From: Rhodospirillales bacterium
Lineage (GTDB): Bacteria > Pseudomonadota > Alphaproteobacteria > SMXQ01
DNA: 10,831 bases
Assembly: GCA_024638585.1 (NCBI GenBank)
Contig: JAHEKA010000043.1
Span: forward strand, 1 to 10,831
Direction of reading: 5' to 3'
Shown: positions 1 through 6,024 of the stretch, piece after piece
Position numbering within the stretch: the first letter of the stretch is position 1
Layout of the letters: every line of letters starts with the position of its first letter
The notes under the pieces: generated by a model
The model's input: only the letters and a program-made list of their open reading frames with translations
Told to the model about the DNA's origin: nothing
Databases searched by the model: none
Program-made: the position numbers and the translations under genes

Positions 1-261
1 GCGGCCCGTCAAATTACCCCATGCGCGGAACGGGCCACATCCGGTGTTGTTTGCGCATGGAATTAACACACCGAAACCGTGAATGCGAGGAATTTTAGAC
101 CGGAGGCGGGACCGCGGCCGTTGCGAACCAACCGAGGGGCTATCCCGAGGGCAAAATGCCCCTCTCCTTCACATGAAAACCCGACGCTATGTACAGGTCG
201 TCACAAATCGAGCAAGATGGTGCTTGAGACATCGCGTTCGTTATTATCTGTAATGGATCCC

Positions 262-278
262 TGTCATTGTCGATGACA
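262..278. repeat. Inverted repeat in the AT-rich upstream region
   Basis: TGTCAT (262-267) and ATGACA (273-278) are perfect 6-bp arms around a 5-nt centre. An overlapping alternative, TTGTC-GAT-GACAA, covers 267-279. It sits in the AT-rich part of the region upstream of the DUF2189 gene, so an operator for a dimeric regulator is plausible. A chance repeat of this size is also possible. Confidence 0.3.
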
Positions 279-348
279 AATCAAAAATAACAATCATGAC
301 CCGTTGAATCCCAAGGCTTTGAGCGCGATTCTCAAGTCCCCGATTCGG

Positions 349-372
349 AAAAAAACGCTCCCCTGAGGAGCG
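349..372 (-). terminator. Intrinsic terminator reading on the minus strand
   Basis: Arms CGCTCC (356-361) and GGAGCG (367-372) form a perfect 6-bp GC-rich stem with a 5-nt loop. On the minus strand the hairpin is followed at once by seven T residues (plus-strand A at 349-355). This is the classic Rho-independent layout. It would stop transcripts moving from high to low coordinates. The only minus-strand genes upstream of it are the operon ending at 1234, with the convergent DUF2189 gene in between. On the plus strand the same hairpin lies about 25 nt before the Shine-Dalgarno sequence at 398-404, so it may also sit in the leader of the DUF2189 mRNA. Confidence 0.6.
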
Positions 373-411
373 AAGGCGGAGGCGGAACTACAGATAGAAG
401 GAGGCTCGACC

Positions 412-1212
412 GTGTCCCACCAAGATTCCATCGCCGACCTGCCCCAGAGCGCCGCCGGCGATAGCCCGCCCACCGTCCGCGATATCGGGTTTCCCGATAT
501 CATGGAGTCCCTCACGAAGGGATTTGCCGACTTCAAGGCGCACCCGAGTCATGTGGTGTTGTGCATCATGATCTATCCGGTGGTCATCTTTGTGGCCGCC
601 AAGGTCGGTGCCGGGCACGACATCCTGCCGCTGGTCTGGCCGCTGTTTTCCGGCATCGCCCTGATCAGTCCGTTGGTCGCCATGGGCCTGTATGAGATGA
701 GCCGGCGGCGTGAAAAGGGACTTTCGGTATCCGTAAAGGACGGCTTTCGGGTGCTGCGTTCGCCTTCTCTTCCTGCCATCCTGATCCTGAGCCTGGTTAT
801 GGTCGCCCTCTTCCTGGTATGGCTGATCGCCGCTCTTACGATCTATCAGATCATTTTTAGCGGGGCGGCGGCCCAATCGGCGGAGGAATTCATCGCCCAG
901 GTCTTCACGACAGAGAAGGGGCTGTGGCTGATGGTCCTCGGAACTGCAGTCGGGTTCGTATTCGCCCTCCTCGTGCTCTGCATCAGCGTGGTGTCGTTCC
1001 CGCTCCTGTTGGATCGGCGGGTCAGCGCCCTGACGGCGGCGAAAACATCGTTCCGTGCCGTGCTCTCCAATCCCCAATCGATGGCGCTTTGGGGCCTGAT
1101 CGTTGCCGTGCTCTTGTTCCTGGGCTTCCTCCCGGCCTTTGTCGGGCTTGCCGTGGTGATCCCCGTCCTGGGGCATTCCACCTGGCATCTCTACCGCAAG
1201 GTCGTGGAGTAG
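412..1212 (+). CDS. DUF2189 family integral membrane protein
   Basis: This 266-residue protein is very likely in the inner membrane, and its function is unknown. The cytoplasm-like N-terminal 45 residues contain the segment VRDIGFPDIMESLTKGFADF, typical of the DUF2189 family. Hydrophobic segments follow at about 47-65, 71-93, 121-148, 172-200 and 223-252, and a short basic tail ends in LYRKVVE. The GTG start is supported by AAGGAGG at 398-404, seven bases upstream. The gene stands alone and converges on the minus-strand operon, with only 21 bp between the two stop codons. DUF2189 proteins are described as uncharacterised membrane proteins, and I see no catalytic motif. A perfect hairpin with 9-bp arms lies inside codons 24-30. 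Family assignment is from recognised sequence character, not a search. Confidence 0.85.
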   Translation: MSHQDSIADLPQSAAGDSPPTVRDIGFPDIMESLTKGFADFKAHPSHVVLCIMIYPVVIFVAAKVGAGHDILPLVWPLFSGIALISPLVAMGLYEMSRRREKGLSVSVKDGFRVLRSPSLPAILILSLVMVALFLVWLIAALTIYQIIFSGAAAQSAEEFIAQVFTTEKGLWLMVLGTAVGFVFALLVLCISVVSFPLLLDRRVSALTAAKTSFRAVLSNPQSMALWGLIVAVLLFLGFLPAFVGLAVVIPVLGHSTWHLYRKVVE

Positions 1213-1233
1213 GACGCGCCGCTAGCCGGCAGA

Positions 1234-2421
1234 TCACTGGGTTAACGGGCGAATCCCTGAAACCCCGGGCCGGTCCGGCGTGCGAGCGGCAACTTCCAGC
1301 ACGCGCGGATCGGCGGCAACGGCGAGGCGGTCACCATCATGCACCGTATTCTTGCCGACCGTCAGCCGACCGCCACGAATCTCGCACGCGGTGTGCAGGT
1401 TGTAGGGAAAATCCTTGTTGCGCCCACCCTGGCCCAGATGCATGTGCAGGCTGAAGGGATGAAACGAGGCGATGAACTCGCGGTAATCCTCGTCGGGACA
1501 TTCGCTGGACATCACGAACGCGGAAGGATGCACCCCGCCGTGGGGCGCACGGATCTCATAGGCTTGGTCCTCGCCCAGTGACTTCGCCAACGCAGCAAGG
1601 AAGCCGGAAAGGACCTTGGCTTCCGGTCCGCCCTCCACCTTCACCACATGATTGTCCGCCACGGTCAGGGTCACGGGCGCATTGAATTTGGGCGGAACAC
1701 CGATATTGTGCGCCCAGATAGGCATCATGCGGTCGAAGATGTAGACCCCTTCGCAGCCGACCGGGTCTACGGCCGGATAGATACCGTCGGGGAACGGCCG
1801 ATAGAATCCGTCCCGGCGCCAGTAAACGTAGGTCGGCCGGGTCTTGGGCCCGGGTCCCACGGTTCCCTTGAGATGAGTCCCATTGGGATGGGTCACCTCC
1901 CAAGGCTCGCCGGCGACGATGAACTCGCCCATGCGATAGCGGATCTCGGCAATCAGGTCGTGGGGCGTGCGGGCCCAATCGCTCATCATCAGCGACGCCG
2001 TAGTCGCCATGTTGCGCACCATCGGCAATTCGAATTCCCGCAGCGTCTGAGGCAATTCCTTGAGGTGTTCCTCCGAAGAGAGATCAAACACATGACTGAT
2101 CAGGATATCCGCCTCCTTCATGGCGGCCTTTACGTCGGCGGGGATGCGCCAAGCCGTGTCCGTAGTGGCGATATCGGGCCAGACCACCGCCGGGCGCTCA
2201 GGCATGTCGACCCACATCACACGGGCCTCGGCCCCGCGTTCGCGCACGCCCGCGGCGACCCACCCCACCGTCGCCTCGTCGACGAGATTGACCCCTCCCC
2301 GCAGGCCGTCGTTGGCGGCCAGGACCAAAACGTTCTGGCCCGGCTCGATGCAGGCACAGTTATCCAGCATGTCGCTAAGTGTCTCCGCGGCCTTGGCCGG
2401 GATCGGCGGTAGATCGTCCAC
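1234..2421 (-). CDS. M29/NicX-like metalloenzyme (aminopeptidase T / dihydroxypyridine dioxygenase superfamily)
   Basis: A soluble protein of about 395 residues resembling the COG2309 group, which automated pipelines usually name leucyl aminopeptidase (M29). The group also contains NicX, the iron-dependent 2,5-dihydroxypyridine 5,6-dioxygenase. The N-terminal half has an alpha/beta pattern (EPGQNVLVLAAN near residue 26, then ADILISHV near 105). The C-terminal half is rich in possible metal ligands: H294 and H298 in APHGGVHPSAF, H321, H326, H328 in HMHLGQGG, H343 in NLHTACEIRGG, and H361/D364 in VHDGD. The exact ligand set cannot be assigned by eye. A GTG at 2427 is possible, but AGGGAGG touches it. 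GTG at 2421 has proper 5-nt spacing, so I prefer it. No signal peptide is seen. It is the last gene of the operon, 42 bp after the dehydrogenase, which favours a role in small-molecule metabolism over peptide trimming. Confidence 0.75.
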   Translation of the reverse strand: MDDLPPIPAKAAETLSDMLDNCACIEPGQNVLVLAANDGLRGGVNLVDEATVGWVAAGVRERGAEARVMWVDMPERPAVVWPDIATTDTAWRIPADVKAAMKEADILISHVFDLSSEEHLKELPQTLREFELPMVRNMATTASLMMSDWARTPHDLIAEIRYRMGEFIVAGEPWEVTHPNGTHLKGTVGPGPKTRPTYVYWRRDGFYRPFPDGIYPAVDPVGCEGVYIFDRMMPIWAHNIGVPPKFNAPVTLTVADNHVVKVEGGPEAKVLSGFLAALAKSLGEDQAYEIRAPHGGVHPSAFVMSSECPDEDYREFIASFHPFSLHMHLGQGGRNKDFPYNLHTACEIRGGRLTVGKNTVHDGDRLAVAADPRVLEVAARTPDRPGVSGIRPLTQ

Positions 2422-2463
2422 CGGCACCTCCCTTCGATCGTTGGTTATTCGTTAGACGGGGCT

Positions 2464-3213
2464 TCAGCCCCGGTCGCGGCCCGCGGTGGCGCCCCCATCC
2501 AGGACGATGACTGCCCCGGTCATGTACCTTGCCGCATCGGACGCCAGGTAGGAAACCAGATGCGCCACATCTGCCGTGTTGCCCCGCCGTCCGATGGGAA
2601 TGCCCCGGGGCGGCCCGGAGTCTCGCGCCTCGTCGCCCGGGCGGTGTCGGATCGAACCGGGGGCGATACAGTTGACGGTCACCCCGTGGGGCCCGGCCTC
2701 GATGGCGAGCACCTTGGTCAACATCTCGATCGCCGCCTTCGACGCGGCATAGGCTCCGCCAGTGGCATAAGGGACGCGACCGCTGACGGACCCCATATTG
2801 ACGATGGTCCCCCCACCCTGAGCTTTCATGTGGGGCAGCGCCGCCTGTGCGCACATCAGGGTCCCGTCCAGATTGACCCGGAAGGTCTCGTGCCAGGTCC
2901 CGATATCGTGATCCTCCAACAGTTCCAAAGGATGAACCGCGGCATTGTTGACCAACAGGTCGATCCGCCCGAACTGCTCGATGGCGCACCCGATGGCCCG
3001 CGCCGCACCCTCCTGGATGCCGATATCCGCCTCCACCACGACGGCCTTGCCGCCATCGGTAGCGTCAAGAACGGCGCGTGCCTCGCCCAGGACGGCCGGG
3101 TCGCGGTCGGCGGCCACGACATCCATTCCCTCGCCGACAAGGTGACGCGCGATGGCAAGGCCGATTCCGCTCCCGCCTCCGGTGACGACTGCGGCGCGGT
3201 CCGATTCAGGCAT
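2464..3213 (-). CDS. Short-chain dehydrogenase/reductase (SDR) family oxidoreductase
   Basis: A classical SDR of 249 residues, the usual length. The cofactor motif TGGGSGIG is at 11-18 and NNAA at 89-92. The catalytic tetrad is N114, S142, Y155 and K159 (YAASK). D36 at the end of the second beta strand suggests a preference for NAD(H) over NADP(H), which is inference from family rules. The substrate loop after the PG motif (residues 186-210) is Arg/Pro-rich and does not reveal the substrate. It is the middle gene of a three-gene minus-strand operon, 30 bp after the HDO gene and 42 bp before the M29-like gene. The ATG at 3213 is preceded only by a modest GGGG-type ribosome site, so coupling to the upstream gene is likely. 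Expected role: NAD-dependent oxidation or reduction of a hydroxyl or carbonyl in the operon's pathway. Confidence 0.9.
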   Translation of the reverse strand: MPESDRAAVVTGGGSGIGLAIARHLVGEGMDVVAADRDPAVLGEARAVLDATDGGKAVVVEADIGIQEGAARAIGCAIEQFGRIDLLVNNAAVHPLELLEDHDIGTWHETFRVNLDGTLMCAQAALPHMKAQGGGTIVNMGSVSGRVPYATGGAYAASKAAIEMLTKVLAIEAGPHGVTVNCIAPGSIRHRPGDEARDSGPPRGIPIGRRGNTADVAHLVSYLASDAARYMTGAVIVLDGGATAGRDRG

Positions 3214-3243
3214 GATGAGCCCCCGCGGCCCCGGCTCCGGGCC

Positions 3244-4029
3244 TCACGCAGCAAGCACCGGCTGCGGCCGGGCCTGGCGTTTGTCGATCGACGGCGCCGC
3301 GAGGCCGGACGCTTCGAACGCCCAGGCGCCCACCTGGTCCGACCAGATGCGGTTGACCTCCTGGCGCTCGCGCATGGCCGCGAGGCAGGCATCTTGCTGG
3401 TCCTGGGTTACCGCGTAGGTCTCGAGGAAATCCAACGGCGCATCCCCATGGCCGCCTTCACCCCCGTCGGCGGCCTCGGCCGAATCCCAGTGTGCCAATG
3501 CCTTTTCCGAAAGGCCGAGGCTCTCGAAGGTCCGCCGGGAGGTGCGGGCACGCTCGCCCACCCGCTCGATCATCGCCTTGCCGCGCGCCACCTCGTTGCC
3601 GGCGATGGCCGCGAAGGATTCCAACCACGGCTTGGTGCGGCTTACCCATTCGCAATAGGCGATCCGCATCTTGGTCACCGGCGCCCCCTCGTAACCGAGA
3701 ATGAAGTCCCGGTCCGCGCCCAGTTCCTCGGCAAAATCCACCAGGCTCTCGTAATGACCGGTGGGAATGGTGGGGTCCTTGACCTCCTCCACATACATGT
3801 TCTCGATCAGGTACTTCCGGACCTCGAGATGGGGACAATTGCCGGTGATATTGGCCAGCCAACGGGGGAAGTTGGCGGCGAACACGCAATGCTCCAATCC
3901 GTAGACGAGAGCCCCTTCCCGGGTCAGATGATTGCGGAGGTAATCTTCAAGGATGGTCGGCGAATCCCACCTCAACTCCTGCAGCAAATCGAGGACCGCT
4001 TCCCGGAATTGGTCACCACTTCGCGCCAT
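3244..4029 (-). CDS. Heme-oxygenase-like (TenA/PqqC-like) iron-containing redox enzyme family protein
   Basis: A 261-residue, all-helical soluble protein of the TenA/PqqC/HDO fold. Recognisable parts are GLEHCVFAANFPRWLANI (44-61), RKYLIENMYVEEVKD (71-85) followed by GHYESLVDFAEELG (91-104), and the C-terminal block HGDAPLDFLETY (194-205). Candidate metal ligands are E46, E82, H92, E146 and H194. The E82-H92 spacing of ten resembles what is known for diiron HDO enzymes such as SznF. Family members include diiron N-oxygenases, fatty-acid decarboxylases and the cofactor-free PqqC, so the reaction stays open. The ATG has a strong GGGAGGAG site five bases upstream. It is the first gene of the HDO-SDR-M29 operon. 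The usual HxxxDxxH ligand motif in the last helices is not intact here (see findings). TenA-type thiaminase is unlikely because no thiamine genes are nearby. Confidence 0.75.
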   Translation of the reverse strand: MARSGDQFREAVLDLLQELRWDSPTILEDYLRNHLTREGALVYGLEHCVFAANFPRWLANITGNCPHLEVRKYLIENMYVEEVKDPTIPTGHYESLVDFAEELGADRDFILGYEGAPVTKMRIAYCEWVSRTKPWLESFAAIAGNEVARGKAMIERVGERARTSRRTFESLGLSEKALAHWDSAEAADGGEGGHGDAPLDFLETYAVTQDQQDACLAAMRERQEVNRIWSDQVGAWAFEASGLAAPSIDKRQARPQPVLAA

Positions 4030-4059
4030 CGTAACTCCTCCCCAGTGCCATAGCCCGCA

Positions 4060-4074
4060 ATCGCTTCAAGCGAT
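4060..4074. promoter_or_regulatory. Candidate operator: 15-bp perfect inverted repeat before the HDO operon
   Basis: ATCGCTT-C-AAGCGAT is a perfect inverted repeat with 7-bp arms and a single central base. It ends about 30 bp upstream of the HDO start codon and just upstream of its Shine-Dalgarno sequence. Size and symmetry fit a dimeric helix-turn-helix repressor site (for example GntR or TetR type), but no regulator gene lies in the window next to it. As RNA it could also form a short hairpin in the leader. Confidence 0.45.
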
Positions 4075-4215
4075 CATTCTCGGGCAAGACTAAGGCATGG
4101 GGCGCCCAGGGCACAACGGTCATCCGCCCCAGGTGTCGGGCGGCCGCAGCCTGCCCGCACCGGAGACGACGTCCCCGGCGCGGCGGCGCGATTGTACGAA
4201 TTTCGAAACGCAGTC

Positions 4216-4236
4216 AGGCCCGACGCGGGCGGGCCT
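4216..4236 (-). terminator. Possible terminator hairpin after the AAA+ ATPase gene
   Basis: AGGCCCG (4216-4222) and CGGGCCT (4230-4236) form a perfect 7-bp GC-rich stem with a 7-nt loop. It begins four bases beyond the ATPase stop codon on the minus strand. The sequence after the stem contains only a short T-run (GACTGCGTTTCG), so termination would be inefficient by the standard model. It could instead protect the 3' end of the transcript. Confidence 0.45.
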
Positions 4237-4240
4237 CCAA

Positions 4241-5752
4241 TCAGGCGGTCTTCCGCATGGCGCCGGACAGGTTCATCGAACGCGAAACGTCCGCATTGGC
4301 GGCCGGCCTAGGGTCGTTGACGAACAGGTTGAGCATGGCGTCGTCTACGTTGTCGTGATTGAATTCCGGCGGTTTTCCCTGGAACTTGCAGGTCGCCAGC
4401 ACCTGGTTGACGATGAACTGCGGGTGATAGTAGGCGAGCGGGGCGCCATGGCCCCTGATCGTCTCGAGGACGTGGTTATAGGTCTCCTCGGTCAATTCCA
4501 TATCGTGGTTGCGCGCGACGTTCTCGAACACCTCGCGAAACAGTTCTTCGGACGGCTCGACGGTCTCAAGCTTGTAGGTGATGCGTCGCAGGAACGCAGG
4601 ATCCATCAGGTCATTGGGATGCATATTTGTGGAGAAGATGATCAGCTCGTCGAACGGAACCTGGAACGCCTTGCCGGTGTGGAGCTTGAGATAATCCACC
4701 CGATTGTTCAGGGGCATGACCCAACGGTTGAGGATATCCTCGGGCTCCGCCCTCTGGCGGCCGAAATCGTCGATCACGAAAATCCCGTTCAGCGCCTTGA
4801 CGTGCAACGGCGCCTCATAGAACCGCGATACCTCGCTGAATTGGAGGTCCAACATGTCCAGCGTCAATTCGCCGCCCGCGATCACCAACGGGCGCTGGCA
4901 TGGAACCCAGCGCCTGTCAAAATGGTCGCGTTGGATCGACAGCCTTGGCACGGTTCCCGCCGCGGCCTCGCTGACCGGCTTATGGACCGAGGGATCGAAC
5001 ACCTTGATGATCTGGCCATCGACCTCGAAACAATGGGGAATATAGATGACGTTCCGGAACACGGTCCCCAGGATCTCGGCGATGGTGGTCTTACCGTTAC
5101 CCGCCGGACCGTAAATCAGTAGCGCAGAACCCGAGTTGATCGAAGGCCCAAGGCGGTCGACGAATCGTTCGGGTATCACCAGTTCTTTGAACGCCTCCAC
5201 GATGTCCTGGCGCGTGACCCATTCGTTGGTCACCCGCTGGAGCGCGACACGATCGCGGTAGGATTCCAACGTCACCGGCGCGGGGCCGAAATACTGGCTC
5301 TGCTCCAGCGATTCATTGGCCCAGTTGCGGCCGAGCGCCGTCAACAGGTAGCGCATTTCCGAGAAGGCGCCGACCGAAGAATCCGCCGAGCCGATCACCT
5401 CCATCAGCTTCCGATCCACTGCCTCCTTGAGCAGTTCGTTGACGACGGAATTTGGCAGACGCATCGCGTCGCTGAGCTGCGAGGGGGTCTCGAAGCTTTC
5501 GAGATACATCCCCTTGACCATCAGTTGGAGAAGGATCATCGGATCGACATCCATCTCCTTGAGGTTTCGAGGCGCCTCAGGGGTCTCGCCTAGGACGGCG
5601 TTGATCTCTTCCTCTGTGACGATGCCGAGGGCAACAAGGCAGTCGCCAAAACGGCCGCCCTCCTCGCGTTGGGCGCGCAACGCGCGCTCGACCTCATCTT
5701 CCGTCACCAGCCCTTTGGCGATAAAGATTTCACCCAACAACGGCATCGCCAT
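4241..5752 (-). CDS. AAA+ ATPase with N-terminal GspE/MshE-like domain
   Basis: A cytoplasmic ATPase of 503 residues. Residues 4-55 (LLGEIFIAKGLVTEDEVERAL...GDCLVALGIVTEEEI) match the small helical domain found at the N terminus of type II secretion/type IV pilus ATPases (GspE_N/MshEN type). A linker helical region (65-200) follows, then an AAA+ core: Walker A GPAGNGKT at 215-222, Walker B IFVIDDFG at 324-331, a sensor-1-like IIFSTN at 371-376, and a likely arginine finger in DPAFLRR (383-390). There is no GspE zinc-tetracysteine or RecA-type secretion core, so this is not a secretion motor. The ATG at 5752 is set by AGGAG nine bases upstream; ATG at 5746 is too far away. It is monocistronic or weakly linked to the HDO operon downstream, and divergent from the RidA-like gene. 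The ATPase call is firm; the cellular role and partner are unknown. Confidence 0.85.
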   Translation of the reverse strand: MAMPLLGEIFIAKGLVTEDEVERALRAQREEGGRFGDCLVALGIVTEEEINAVLGETPEAPRNLKEMDVDPMILLQLMVKGMYLESFETPSQLSDAMRLPNSVVNELLKEAVDRKLMEVIGSADSSVGAFSEMRYLLTALGRNWANESLEQSQYFGPAPVTLESYRDRVALQRVTNEWVTRQDIVEAFKELVIPERFVDRLGPSINSGSALLIYGPAGNGKTTIAEILGTVFRNVIYIPHCFEVDGQIIKVFDPSVHKPVSEAAAGTVPRLSIQRDHFDRRWVPCQRPLVIAGGELTLDMLDLQFSEVSRFYEAPLHVKALNGIFVIDDFGRQRAEPEDILNRWVMPLNNRVDYLKLHTGKAFQVPFDELIIFSTNMHPNDLMDPAFLRRITYKLETVEPSEELFREVFENVARNHDMELTEETYNHVLETIRGHGAPLAYYHPQFIVNQVLATCKFQGKPPEFNHDNVDDAMLNLFVNDPRPAANADVSRSMNLSGAMRKTA

Positions 5753-5767
5753 TTCGAACCACTCCTT

Positions 5768-5781
5768 CGCCCCTCAGGGCG
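5768..5781 (-). promoter_or_regulatory. Leader hairpin just before the ATPase ribosome binding site
   Basis: CGCCC (5768-5772) and GGGCG (5777-5781) form a 5-bp stem with a 4-nt loop. On the minus strand the hairpin ends right before GAAGGAG, so folding could affect ribosome access. The 16 bases at 5764-5779, read on the minus strand, match 361-376 upstream of the DUF2189 gene at 15 of 16 positions (see findings). Confidence 0.4.
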
Positions 5782-5790
5782 CACCTAGAT

Positions 5791-5817
5791 CCTGGACCGG
5801 AAAGACGGCCGTCCAGG
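5791..5817 (-). promoter_or_regulatory. Longer leader hairpin upstream of the ATPase gene
   Basis: CCTGGAC (5791-5797) and GTCCAGG (5811-5817) are perfect 7-bp arms around 13 bases. The inner part can add a further GG/CC pair after a one-base bulge and contains the palindrome GACGGCCGTC (5804-5813 region). It lies about 40-65 bases upstream of the ATPase start codon. It could be a DNA operator or an RNA leader element; no T-run follows on the minus strand. Confidence 0.35.
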
Positions 5818-6024
5818 GGCGCCAACAATCCCCAACCAACAAACTACCGAAATCTGCGCTTTTAGACGCATGCAACCTAGTACGATAGTATTTATGAATG
5901 GTTATCTTACCGCGCCCCGGTCGAGGATAAAGTTAAGAAAGTCCAAAGCTTTGAAGCCACTTTGCCCGCCCACCGATGCGGCGGCAAGACCTTAATCGGG
6001 CGACACCTGCGAGGGGGCAAAGCA

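Larger units (their letters stand above)
1..411. other. Non-coding region upstream of the DUF2189 gene
   Basis: I find no convincing gene here. A 65-codon frame at 79-276 has no ribosome binding site and a low-complexity, Arg/Pro/Ser-rich translation, so I treat it as chance. All three plus frames that are open at the left edge stop before position 100, so at most a short C-terminal tail of an upstream gene could be present. The stretch around 240-300 is AT-rich compared with its surroundings and is the most likely place for the promoter of the gene at 412. Inverted repeats lie at 134-164, 262-278 and 356-372; the last is annotated separately as a minus-strand terminator. Confidence 0.6.
4030..4240. 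other. Intergenic region upstream of the HDO-SDR-M29 operon
   Basis: No gene is seen in these 211 bases. On the minus strand they run from the stop of the AAA+ ATPase gene to the start of the HDO gene. Next to the ATPase stop is a hairpin (4216-4236), and next to the HDO start is a 15-bp inverted repeat (4060-4074). The gap is long enough for the operon to have its own promoter. I cannot place -35/-10 boxes with confidence. Confidence 0.6.
5753..6024. other. Divergent promoter region between the ATPase and RidA-like genes
   Basis: No gene is seen. The half nearest the ATPase gene is GC-rich and holds two hairpins (5768-5781 and 5791-5817) that would lie in the ATPase mRNA leader. The half at about 5855-5955 is AT-rich and includes a short palindrome, CAAAGCTTTG (5944-5953). 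It is the likely place for both divergent promoters. Individual promoter boxes are not clear enough to call. Confidence 0.5.

Noticed and set aside
79..276. 65-codon plus-strand frame in the upstream region
   Set aside because: No ribosome site, odd composition, and it runs across the inverted repeats and AT-rich promoter-like DNA.
388..1188. 266-codon minus-strand frame opposite the DUF2189 gene, which would use the terminator at 349-372
   Set aside because: The translation is a charged His/Gln/Asp/Arg-rich shadow of membrane-protein codons, and the plus-strand gene has a strong ribosome site. The terminator therefore needs another explanation.
1234..2421. Plain annotation as leucyl aminopeptidase
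   Set aside because: The superfamily includes non-peptidases such as NicX. The operon context is metabolic, and the HDGD spacing differs from the HxD seen in typical M29 enzymes.
2560..4053. 497-codon plus-strand open frame opposite the SDR and HDO genes
   Set aside because: It is the antisense shadow of two genes with clear family motifs on the minus strand. Its translation is rich in His, Arg, Gly and Pro with no domain, a common artefact in high-GC DNA.
4097..5122. 341-codon plus-strand open frame opposite the ATPase gene
   Set aside because: It overlaps the Walker A/B-bearing ATPase on the other strand and has no ribosome site or recognisable domain.
4241..5752. Calling the ATPase a type II secretion/pilus motor (GspE/PilB)
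   Set aside because: Only the N-terminal domain fits. The core has AAA+ features (DPAFLRR arginine finger), no tetracysteine zinc motif is present, and no secretion genes are nearby.
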